Assembly (NCBI GenBank): GCA_030704615.1 | Contig: CM060732.1 | Location: forward strand, 69,423,053-69,483,052 | From: Takakia lepidozioides | Taxonomy: Eukaryota > Streptophyta > Takakiopsida > Takakiales > Takakiaceae | Reading direction: 5' to 3' | DNA: 60,000 bases | Shown: piece by piece, positions 11,501 through 21,863 of the stretch | How positions within the stretch are numbered: the first letter of the stretch is position 1 | Layout: each line of letters opens with the position of its first letter | Position numbers and translations under genes: made by a program | Notes under the pieces: model-generated | What the model saw: the letters and a program-made list of their open reading frames with translations, nothing else | The model's database searches: none | What the model was told of the DNA's origin: nothing

Positions 11501-13017
11501 CTCGATCGTCCCACCATTGCCTGGGGTTTGCAAAATACTCCTTCCAAAGCTTCTCCACATCTGTATTTTGGTTTTTTGGATAGTTGCCTGCAACCCCAGT
11601 AGCAATAACCCGTCAAAAACCCTCAGGTCCAGCATAAATCCACCAGACAAGCCTAATCACAAAGCATATGATAAAAAAGTGAAATGGTGTGAGTGTTCTT
11701 TCAGCAATCCCCATTTGGAAACGTATGAAGAAAGAAAGAGGCAGAAGAAGGGGCAAACTTGCAGTTAGCACCTGGTCCAGCAGATAGAGGAGGAAACAAG
11801 AATCCTGGACCTGGAGCCATTATACTGCTGGCAACATCCTTTAAGAGGCACCCTTATCAAAGCACCTGAAAGTAAATTAAGTGCTAGTCAATGTGAAATA
11901 CTGCAGGAAGCAGACTCAGCATTATCACCTGATCCATCTTGCAGAGGCATTTCATGATACTCATCCCTAGCTAATTCCAGCATCTCTGATGGAACATCCA
12001 CCCATGCAGGTTCCATGTCGTCATCAATCCACAGTGCCTCATCGGTACTAATGTTCTGCAAATCTGGTCCTACGGAATGGATCTGCACCCACACTCCATC
12101 CCTGCTCCAGCTATCCCTGTCTTGATAACAAAATATGCATGGATCCTTCCCCTTGCTGCTACTGCTGACAATGACAGCCAATAACTTAACATGGCAAGCA
12201 ACCTATGCCTTCCTACCAGACATAGTTTCAATGCTGAATTCATGGTAAGACTAAAAAGATGTGTTTGAGGGAGAGAGGGAGAATGAGATAATAATTCCTT
12301 GGCATAGTTGGCTCAGAGATTCCCCTTGTAGGATACCATCAGATACTAGGCAATTGACAGTAAATTGAGACTAGATCAATGCACTAGTATTATCCACCTA
12401 CAGAAAGCGGGAGCTGATCAAAACCGTCTATCTTGCAATATGTTAATGTTGTTTCAGTGTGGTGAGGGGAAAGGGAGAGAGAGAGATCTTTGGTGCAATC
12501 TTTACTTGGGGAGATAAAAATGCAATGCATCCTGGTGTCTACCTTCTGCTGTAACATAACAGGCAATCACCTTTGTGCCTCGATAGTCCCACCATTGAGC
12601 AGGATTTGAAGAATACTCTTTCCGAAGGTTGTCCACCTCCGTCTTTTGGCTTATGGGATACCTGCCTGTGTTGTCGACTTCCTCGACGATTGTGATGGCA
12701 ATGGGAAGTGACCGCTCAGTTTTCTTCACCTCCAGGTGGCGTCCTTGCTCATGCCCCTTTCCATAAACCTTGTCCCCCTGTGATGGTCTACACGTCACCG
12801 CAATTGGATTAAAATTGCTCGAAACAAATCCCAGATCAATGCAGCCTCGAAACTGCAGAGAAGCGCAGAGAGTGCACAGTCCCCGCCTTCTTGAAGGTTT
12901 CAGCCCAGTGCCAGGCTTCCAAGCAGCATGGGCTCGTAGAGACTTGTGATGGCAATCCGATATGCCTCGAGAAGATGTTGAGAAGGCAGGCATGTTCCCC
13001 ACAGCATGACCTGCCAT
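8595..13017 (-). CDS. OSB-like/PPR-DYW fusion protein (two PDF motifs, then PLS-class PPR with DYW deaminase domain)
   Basis: Predicted 934-residue protein in four exons: 13017-12571, 12082-11929, 11587-11493 and 10703-8595, with phases 0, 1, 0. The first exon starts MAGHAVGN with a Ser/Arg/His-rich, transit-like segment and reads GDKVYGKGH further in, perhaps the remains of an OSB single-stranded-DNA-binding domain. PDF motif 1 spans exons 1-2 (NPAQWWDYRGTK, then GPDLQN...EALWIDDDM). PDF motif 2 spans exons 3-4 (LWKEYFANPRQWWDDRGNK, then INPRGPDFKHKGTYEGLWID). The last exon continues without a break into about 13 PPR motifs, E1, E2 and a full DYW domain with HGEKLA, CGDCH and terminal CSCGDYW. 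OSB proteins bind organellar single-stranded DNA; DYW-PPR proteins edit C to U in organelle RNA. The fusion is my inference from splice phases. The alternative is an OSB gene followed by a PPR gene whose 5' end has captured half a PDF motif. Confidence 0.75.
10590..12620 (-). repeat. Internal exon-intron duplication carrying the two PDF motifs
   Basis: Sequence around 12540-12680 matches 11460-11600, and 11990-12180 matches 10610-10790, at both DNA and protein level. The similarity runs past the exon borders into introns: both copies carry TGTTACAGCAGAAGG beyond the donor, and both have similar sequence upstream of the next acceptor. So an exon-intron-exon unit was copied in direct orientation, making two PDF motifs with the same intron position (after the NK or TK of WWDxRGxK). 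Confidence 0.75.
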
Positions 13018-14075
13018 GTCTGCACCTTCTCCAACTCTTGTTCCAGACCCTTTTACTACTGCTCTTAAGAGGGTGAGTGGGTGACATCTATCAGGCAGCA
13101 CGTCAAGTACCAATAGAGAAGAAGAGATAGTGACTTTGCATCTAATACAGGTCAGAAAAAGAGCGTACCGACAATCTAGCGTGTCTCATAGAACGGCCAT
13201 AAATCGGTATGTCGATTCCATGTTTGGTTATGCAACACCGTTCTACCATCTCACACCACCGAAGCTCAAGAGGGTGTGTCACTCTTCCACAAAACAAGCC
13301 CTTGTGCTCTTCTTCGTTGTGTACCCACAGAAAAAACCAGATTGCAAACACAGCGCACGCCAGATGTTGTTATTGCTGTCTATCTTGCACTTTCAAGGAA
13401 ACCTTATTTTATACTTACGGCCACCAACAGAGTTTAGAGATGGAAAAGCTTCACGGACCAAAACAGCAAGTCATCCCTGCTTTCAAAGCTCCAAATTGGA
13501 GTTTCTTGAGCTCACGGTTTCACTTCTGGCAACCCATCTCTGTAATGAGCCCTCTTCTCGGTTTCTACCAGAAATTGGAATCACGTCAAAGTTTCTTGTA
13601 CTCCTTCAATCTAGCATACTAGGAATCCTATCCGTTTCGGAATCACAGATTTTGGACGTTTAGAACACTTCGAGTTGGCGATCGCTTTCCTGACATCAGT
13701 TTGCAGTATCAAAGACTGCAATAACATCCTGTCTGCACAAGAAACATCCCACTAACGAACAACAAGTGATACACCCATGAATCCCTCTCACTGTGCACGC
13801 TTGAATGAAATTTCGAAAAGTGTGGATCTAGCAGCTGCGTGTCCTTTGTGGGTGGACGGAAGCGATGAGAAACATGTTCCTGTATGTTCCCAATGGATCT
13901 ATCATGTCATTTATGGCGTTGTTCACTCGTCCAATGACAGAGGAAAGCAAGCCACTTGAGCGTTGTGGTTTTGCTTCTTTCCGTTTGTTGTGATCTATCT
14001 CATTTCCATTTGCTCTTCTCCTTTCCGTTGGGGTCTCTCTGGAGTCTGGAGTTGTTGCCGTGAGAAGGAAGGAGA
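13018..14075. other. Divergent promoter region between the OSB/PPR and RRM-CCCH genes
   Basis: About 1.06 kb between two genes pointing away from each other. No open frame has recognisable content. It should hold both promoters and leaders, but no clear TATA element stands out. An additional 5' exon of the OSB-like gene could lie here. Confidence 0.4.
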
Positions 14076-17022
14076 ATGAATCCATTGACGCAAGTGAAGA
14101 ACACACAAAAGATTACAGCGCGGGAGCAAGCGGCGGGCATATCAGAGGAAGGATCGTGGCATGTCAAGTATAAGGACTCTGCCTACGTTTATGTGGGCGG
14201 TCTGCCCTTTGATCTCACTGAAGGCGATCTACTTGCCGTCTTTGCCCAGTTAGTACTTACTTCTCTCACCTCTTTCTCTCTCGGGACAGTGACTTGCGAA
14301 GCTTTGGGTGCGTCACCTAGATATTCAATGGAATGACGATTTCCAGTCAATGTATTCACCTCTGGTACGCCAGATGTCTAAAATACTCGTGCACAATCAG
14401 GCAACCGGTTTTGCAAGGGGGTGGTGATATAGAGATCCTCGGGTTGTAGGGCTTTAGGTTTAGGGTTAAGGGTGCAGATGGTTTTCTACTCCCCTGTTGA
14501 GGTTGAATTTCTGTTTTACGCAAGTCGCCACGAATGGACCTGCATGCATATCAGCACTCTAGCCCTCTAACTTAACATGTATACAGCAGATGTTGTGATT
14601 GCACTGTCCCAGAATCAAATAGAAAATCTGTCAGCTTTGAGAGGCTCCAGTTGTGGTGTTGACTTGAAAATTAAGTTGATCCTGGATTCAACTGAGAGGG
14701 ATCGAAGAGAAAGACAAGTTGCATGCAGTATATTGAAATGTCCAGACTGACATGTGGCCAGGTATGGGGAGGTGGTGGATGTAAATTTGGTGAGAGACAA
14801 GGGAACTGGGAAATCCAGAGGTTTTGCATTCTTGGCCTATGAAGACCAACGCAGCACTATCCTGGCTGTGGGTAAGTGAAGATCACTTCCTCCATGATGG
14901 TCTATTAAGCAGTTTACTTTAAGAGAGTAGCTACCTAAATACTTCAAGTATGTCCACTTGGAGTGTTGGATGGAATATTTATTGGGCTACAGAGAGGTAG
15001 GAAGTTGGGAAGGATGTGTAGGGATATGTGCAAGTGTGTGGTGAAGTCTCTAGCTGCTCTGATGTTGAGCTGTGGTTGAGTCTTTTGTGGTTACTAAGAT
15101 TCAAGTTGGCATCAAACTATTAGACCTCTTTCCCCACCCTGTGATTGCTTGAGAAGTCAGCTTTTAGTGAACATAGTCAACGTTTAGTGATGGTTTGGTG
15201 AGGGGTGTCAATCCTTGGAATTGCACTTCTTTTCTGGTATCCATGTTGAGTACACTGCAACCACCATGCAGATAACTTCAATGGGGCCAAGGTTCTAGGG
15301 CGCATCATGAAAGTGGACCATGTTGCTGACTATAAGAGGAAACAAGAAGAAGACGAAGAAGAGGAACAGCGCAAGAGAGAAGAACGTGGGGTGTGTTATG
15401 CATTTCAGCGTGGTGAATGCAACCGTGGTTCTGCTTGTAAATTCTCACATGACGAGAAGGTAGGTTGGTCTTGATTATACCTCTTCAACCTTTGTAGACT
15501 TCCGGACTCCAACTAGCAGACAGACCACTGAGGATGGACATGTACTCATAAGATGTTGTTTGCCCTAGCCTTGTGGCCATAGACCCCGCGCCCAGTTTGT
15601 GCGGAACTAAAGGGAACAGAGAGTATTGTGAGGGGCTGACTCTGGTAGTTGGACTTACCTTGGTGTAGACAATTAGTTCAGGCTTTCCAGAGCCCTTCAC
15701 ACAAGCATCAACTTGATGTGTGTGATCTGCCCAGCAATTAGACCTCGACACGGCCATGGCTTTAGGCTCAGCCTGAAGATTTTCTAAGTTGGAGATGAAA
15801 GGTGCAGGGACATTGTCCTTGATGTTCCTGAAGGGAGTCACTCTCTAGTGAGAGTATCCCGGACAAGGTATATTGTCTTAAGGCTGCCGCACATTGGGCA
15901 ATTACAATCTCCTTTTCCTCCCTGCATCTGTTTATTGTTTAAGGTAGGCTTCCTGCCCTGAGCTTAAATTTTAGTCTAGTGCCAAGGGTAGGTAGGCCCA
16001 GGGAGGGAGGAAAGAGAGAAAAATGCTTTATAACGTCCGCAGAGAGCTCACAGAGCTTATGGGACAAGAGAGAGAAAGAAACAAGAACGAGAGAGGGGCC
16101 CTCGACAAGCAGCCCAAAAGCAAGTATTGCTCAAGGGATTGTCTAGTAGTCAATGCCTCATGCAGGTAAGCTGCCAAGCATTTCTGATCCTTGTAGTGAA
16201 AAACCTCTGTGAGACATTCGGTATCACAGAGTATGCTGTTGTTTCTGGCAAGTGGGGCATAGGCAGTCCTCAGGCAGCCTGCAGGTTGTACCACCTACCA
16301 GTCTCTATCTGCAAACTGGGAGCCCACCTTGAACCTCCCCAATGCCCTTACAAGATGTACTCATAAGACGTTGTTTGCCGCCAATGCCCTTAGAAGAGAG
16401 GGAGATCGAGCTGCAGACAGGTACTTGAGCCGCATGTTTCTATCATGACGGAGGACCAAGGATGTCTCCCGAGAGGGTGAGAGAGCGAGAGAGAGAGAGG
16501 TGGAAGGGGGTCTATGTTGGCCAGTGCGACATCTAATAATTGAACCTGTTTGTGAGCAAACCGGGCGTATGTGATCTGATCCAAGTTCCTCAGACTTCCC
16601 CCCACAGCTTGGACATAGACTTAATACTTGTAGTGTATCACTTCATGTTGCAGAGAAATGCCAACACTGGTTGGGGTCCAAAAGAAGACGGCCCTAAGTG
16701 GGGGCATGATCGTTTCGATGGTTCCATGAAAGATGCGGACAGAAGGATAAGCATGTCGCAAAGGAAGGACAACAACAGGAGTGAAAGAGAAGAAAAATGG
16801 CGAGAAGGTGACCCCTCCCCGAGACATGATAGGCCTGGTAACAAACTGGTGGAGGATCGGCAGCCAACGAGCCCACTCAGGAAAAAACGGGAGTTCGACA
16901 GAAGAGGAAGAGACCATGATACGAGAGAGAAACGAGATGACGAAAGTGGAGAGAGACGAGGTTATGACCGGAGAGGAAGGGATGATGATAAGCGGGCTTC
17001 ATATTCCAGACCAAGACCATAG
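14076..17022 (+). CDS. RRM and CCCH zinc-finger protein (plant C3H25 / Ist3-RBMX2 type)
   Basis: This matches the plant C3H25-type protein, related to the yeast RES-complex subunit Ist3/Snu17 and to RBMX2, which act in the activated spliceosome. Exons: 14076-14248, 14762-14871, 15272-15459 and 16654-17022, giving 279 residues; phases 2, 1, 0 all fit. The N-terminus [13 protein letters not shown] and the block [20 protein letters not shown] are family hallmarks. The RRM covers about 38-115 (RNP2 [11 protein letters not shown]1 SRGFAFLAY). A CCCH finger of spacing C-x7-C-x5-C-x3-H lies at 136-154. The final exon is charged and low in complexity, rich in Arg, Asp, Glu and Ser, as in splicing factors. 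Intron 3 carries LINE fragments at 15541-15841 and 16356-16380. Confidence 0.92.
15541..15841 (-). mobile_element. 5'-truncated LINE 3' end (family A), in an intron
   Basis: On the minus strand the translation includes VDACVKG and ends in the same block as the copy at 52749-53375, and the DNA ends in the shared terminus CTTATGAGTACA (plus-strand TGTACTCATAAG at 15541). It is diverged and frame-damaged. It sits in intron 3 of the RRM-CCCH gene, antisense to it. No clear target duplication was found. Confidence 0.7.
16339..16397 (-). mobile_element. 25-base LINE family A insertion with 17-base target duplication
   Basis: The 25 bases at 16356-16380 (starting TGTACTCATAAGACG) equal the last 25 bases of family A. 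They are flanked by CCAATGCCCTTACAAGA (16339-16355) and CCAATGCCCTTAGAAGA (16381-16397), identical at 16 of 17 positions. This is best read as target-primed reverse transcription that stopped almost at once. Confidence 0.75.
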
Positions 17023-19824
17023 CTTGATGGACATGGTACCGATCCACAGAGCACTTTCTGAATTGTATGCCATTAAAATGCCACTTAAATTGTAACAAGA
17101 GGAGTCATTGAGTGAAGATTTGACTTCTTTGCAGAGCCCTCAAATAATGGAAGGAGCTGATCCAGCTGAGTTGTTTGGCTTGTTGTTTCCTTCAATTTTA
17201 GGGCTAATGCCTTGACTGGGAGGTTGTTACGACAGACCTGGTACTTAGTGTGCAAGTTACCAAATCTCTCAAAGAGACTACCTTCACCATTTGGCCCACC
17301 TTATTACGGAAATCCACCTGTGATTTGCAATTGTGAAAGCGTCCCATAAGGAATCTTTTATTTGTGATTTGAGTTTCTTTCGAGCCCTTTCTTCTTATGT
17401 TGCAAATTTGAGGTCTGCAGTCAGGTGTGGGATTATTTTATTTGTGATGCCTCTCTTTTATGAGAGGCCAGCCAAGGAAGGCTCCAAGGAGGGGCCTGAG
17501 ACTGTTGAGATGGATTCAAATCCCCTTGACTCCTGATACAGACGTTGAACTGGTGAAGAACAACGCGGTGTGGGGTCGCAAATCTGCTGTAGCATTGGCT
17601 AAAATAACTGGAAGTCAGGAAATTATCCCAGACTTACCCATTCCACAGATCCAAAAGATGCAGGCCGGTACTCTGTGGCCCGTTCGATGCCATATCATGA
17701 GTATCAGATCTTAGTTATAAGCTCAATTCGTTTGAGCTTCTTACTTTGCTTGATTGGCACCGCAATGAGAGGGATAGAAATAGAGCTTACTGCAGACCCT
17801 GGATTCCCCTTTGAAATCCCATCCAACTAACACCAGCTCCTATATGTTGAGCTCATTATGCCCTCCATCTTGTTAGCAGGCACACAGATATAAACCATGG
17901 AGAGACAATGCGATGTTCTGCCTCTGGATCATTGTGATGACGAGACCGACCCCCTTGAGGTACTCACCTATCATTCTGTGAACCATTCTCCTGCAAGGAC
18001 ATCTGCTTTGATGAATTGTCTCTACTATAAATAGAGACTGGTGCTCACAAGCATGTTCTTTCTTTTGGGTTTCTTTCAAAGGAGAGGCAAATTGTGTTCT
18101 TGATAAAAGAGATGCAATCGTCACCTGGGGCGAAGAAACCACAGTGTCCTCAACTTGATCGGTACAATGCTTGAATCACCCACAAACAAGCAAGCTCAGC
18201 CTTGCTGAATGACCAGCACAAACTTCTTCCCTGATGGTTTTCAGTGCTCTTCAGACTGCGTGTGTACCATTTCCATTTGCAATTGAATCCAGTTCCGAAG
18301 AGTCTAGAGTGGATTTGTGAAACTGGGCACCCATGCTCCTTGGTTTGCAATTTGGTGAGCACCGGGTTCTTGAATGCAATGGAGTGCATTACTTTCAACC
18401 ACATGCAGCATATAGCAGGATACGAGAGAGGTGAAAGATAATGCATTGCTGATTATTGCGATATTTTCCTTGAAGAATTGTGTCCTATTGAGGTTGGAGG
18501 TTTCCTTTTCTTTTATGATACTAATAAGAGTAGCACTTGCAGAATGATACTTGCAGAAATTGGCGTGGGACTGGTCGTCTGTCCCAAGTATCTTATTGTG
18601 CTTTTGGCCTCTATCAGGAGAATACCATCAAATGAGCCGCGCATCAAGGGGTCACTCGAACGCTCTTGCAACTTGTGCAATCCCAAATGATGTGATAGCT
18701 CCTGGAAACGACAGTTACGAAAGATTGATGATCTTGTGCATCAGCAGGAAAAACATGCAAAAACTTGTCTATGTTATGAGGAGGAGATCACCAGCACAAA
18801 GGTATCCTTGGCTTTGTCAAGATTGTCTGCAACGGTGGGGGCCTGTTGCCGAAACTGACTCAGTGGATATGCCTTCAACTCTTCAATTGCTGCTACACTA
18901 TCCCACCCCACCCTACATTTGTCATGGGATTGGCATCTGAGTGTGTACACTATCAACGTGCCCAGGAAATGTGAGAAGATTGAGATAAGGAGCGCCAACC
19001 CATCCATTGTTTCACATTCTAGCTAGGAAAAGGTAGAGAAGGAATTATGCTGGCAGCAACATTGTAAGCCTCCCCCGAGTCTGTACCAGTGTCCATGTCC
19101 ATGCCTTCAAGCCCATTGTATCAGCTCTAATTCGAAAGAGAGAGAAAAAGATAGATCCAGACATCTCATCAGGTTCCCATTCATCGACAAGCTGTGCATT
19201 GTCAGTAAAATGAGAATCCTGGATTTTCTTGTATCAAACTCCTACACAACTATGTCATGCATGAAAGTTGCATCCCTTTGCATTGCTGACTGGCATTCCA
19301 TTCAAGGATAGATAAGGCTGATCTCAGACTGGTCTCACCATCTCCCTTCCTTCAAAACTGTGAATCTTGTTTCTACTCTTGAATCAACTGGCAGCCAAAA
19401 CTGTGCTGTAGCCTCACACACATAGGTCTACAGATGATTTCTCCTGTGAACGTACATCAGTTTGCAATATTATCAATAATCGGTAAAACTAATTGAAACT
19501 AATTTATTTTTAAACATAAAAATAAATCAAATCAAATCTCAAAATAATTGTGAAAGTGTCCATCAATAGAAACCGTTAGATGCTGTTCGATCCTATTCAG
19601 AGTACTGGTCCACCGTGCGATTATCCAAGCATCTCTAGAGACGAGGCAATTTAGTTCTAGTCTTCCGAGACTGTGCACATGATCTGCACTGGGCCTAAAA
19701 AACTAAAACTGCTTCCTCTGCACTGCACTGCACTCAGTTCCCTCCTTCCTTCATTGTTGTGGGCATCAGTTCTTGCATTCTTGTTTAGTTCTCTGTGTGT
19801 CTCGTTTGTTTGTGTTGCAGCACC
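17023..19824. other. Intergenic stretch, no gene recognised
   Basis: This 2.8 kb follows the RRM-CCCH stop and precedes the elongin-A-like gene. It should contain the 3' untranslated region of the first and the leader of the second. Frames up to 129 codons occur but none shows a recognisable motif. An AT-rich patch lies at about 19490-19540. Confidence 0.5.
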
Positions 19825-20220
19825 ATGGCCACCGTATTGCGGATTTTTGAGTTGTCTATGAGAAGGGCCATTGAGAACGGAATTGGAATTGGAGGAGAAG
19901 ACACCGATATGGACCTGCTACAAAGGATTCTCCCACACTGCACAGAAGAGCTGCGCAATCTGCAACTGGCTTCGCATGAGCGAGATTGGAGCGAATTGAT
20001 GAATGAGATGTGGCGCAGCTGGTATGCAAATGTGTTTGGAGGTGACCATATTTACCTGGAGAGGGAAATTGCTGTGAGAACTCAGGATGGTGCTAAACTG
20101 GTGTGGAGATCACTTTTCCAGAACAGGTTCAAGATCAGGCTGGAGAAAATATCAGAGGGGTTTCCTTCCACAAGTAGGAGTCCACGTCCACATGTGACGA
20201 AGAAGGCTAGGCTGGAGTAG
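19825..20220 (+). CDS. Small elongin-A domain protein
   Basis: A 131-residue protein that is almost entirely an elongin-A domain (RNA polymerase II transcription factor SIII subunit A). Elongin A supports transcript elongation and serves in a ubiquitin ligase with elongins B and C. Family features: FELSMRRAIENG, then DLLQRILPHCTEELRNL (the conserved leucines and LPHCT), then a Trp-rich MNEMWRSWYANVFGG and VWRSLFQNRFKIRLEK. The C-terminus is a short basic tail (RPHVTKKARLE). The ATG at 19825 follows GTGTTGCAG directly, so a leader intron probably ends at 19820. The N-terminal extension of animal elongin A is absent, as is usual for plant members. Confidence 0.75.
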   Translation: MATVLRIFELSMRRAIENGIGIGGEDTDMDLLQRILPHCTEELRNLQLASHERDWSELMNEMWRSWYANVFGGDHIYLEREIAVRTQDGAKLVWRSLFQNRFKIRLEKISEGFPSTSRSPRPHVTKKARLE

Positions 20221-21863
20221 AAAGGTGAATTTGGGCTGCAGTTATGAGGAATAAGCCATGAAGTTTACCCCTTATTATGAGGAGAACTTGAGTGATCAAA
20301 TCACCACAGATTATGAGCTCTAGCTTTAGTCATTGTTTCTCTTTAAAGCAAAGGTTGATGTGACCTTCCCGAGTTCTTTTTGTTTCAAGATAAAACATTT
20401 CCTCTCCCTGAGCTAGACATACACTCACTCACTGCTGAGATTCATTCATGAGAGCCTAGGCTTGAACTGCTGCAAGGGGTTCCTCGAAAAGGACTGGGGG
20501 GGGAATATTTCAACAATTCTGACCACAGGGTGCCATACAATTTCTTGATGAGCTGAATCTTCATCTTTTTATTGCTAAACACCTTGGACTTGTATGAACT
20601 ACGGTCTGTTCACTTCACTTGCTATCTCTTGCAAAAGTTTGATATCTGGATACCTTGCATTCAAGAGATGCTGCAGTGCAAAAATTTGCATGTGGAGTTG
20701 AGTGCCAGAATTGAGGAAGCAGCTTTCAATGCACCCCTAAACAAGCTTGCGCAAAGCACTGCTGGCTTCTTCGGAAGGGTTCTCTCATCTCTTTTTCTGG
20801 GATAATGCTTATGGTTCAAGTTGTTCATCTTAGTAATTGCTATCCTAAGTGCAAGACCTTGAATAGCATGAACAACATATTAAGGGACATTGCTGCTGCA
20901 GAAGTGGCAATTATAGCTGCAAAACAAACAGGACAAACCAACCTAGCATAAGCTGGAGTCATCATAATGATCCAGAAACTTATCACATGCCAAATCAACT
21001 TTTTTGAACACGCGCTAAGCAACACACAAGTCAGCAGATTCGAATGGTGGCGAAGGAAGTTGTAACTCCTCAGAGAAAGCAAATGACTTACTATATGGTG
21101 ACAGGGGCCTGTACAGAGGGACAGCAAGTCCAGCTGTTGCTTTGTCGAAGTTGTGCAACAATGTACCCTTTAGGATTGCCTCTTGGGCATTTATTTTTGC
21201 ATTTCAAGGGAGCTGTGACAGTAAAGATTGTCCAGTTCAATGCATAAATCTACAATCTCAAACCTTCATCAAAATTGCATTGTGTTATCTTTCAGCAAAT
21301 GCTATCAATTCAAGTCAAATATTCTGGAGACTCCAAGGTGCCAGAAGCACTCTTATTGCTGGACAGCTGCCTGAAGGAGTGCCGTACCGCCATCTGAAGG
21401 GGACGGCGCAAGGGAGGGAGGTATCTCAAGCATACATACAGATCTCAAGAGAAGGTGCTAGCTGTGGCCTTCCCTTCATCATGCTGCATGCTGACAACCT
21501 GCAATAAGGAAGCTCATGTTGTTACTGCTGCGATCATCGTGATCATTCAAAGAGATGGAGACCACACTGGAAATCTGCCTGCCTAGAATGAAGACCGAGT
21601 CAATTACCTCCAATGTCAAGTCACCAAATCTCCGCCCTTCCCGAAATATATCCTGTAGACACTCAAGAGCTCTGCATGGTAATTTTCAGTACTGTCCCAA
21701 TACTAAGGAAAACTGATGCACCTAGCTGGTGGGTTTTCCTTGCCAAACATTGGAGAATGATCTTTCACAATGAGGAAAAACCATGTATCTTTCAGGACAT
21801 CTGTGTTCATATGAACCTTTAGTACCCACGTGCCCATGCCAAATGCACGTGAACTACAACAGT
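20221..21863. other. Intergenic stretch between facing genes
   Basis: Holds the 3' end of the elongin-A-like gene (+) and of the B3 gene (-). Plus-strand frames at 20572-20805 and 21142-21507 have protein-like stretches (ELSARIEEAAFNAPLNKLAQ; LIAGQLPEGVPYRHLKG) but no recognisable family and no clear splice link. They could be exons of an unrecognised gene; support is weak. Confidence 0.35.

Noticed and set aside
14453-14471. Telomere-like TTAGGTTTAGGGTTAAGGG in an intron
   Set aside because: Only about two and a half degenerate units, too short for an interstitial telomere array.
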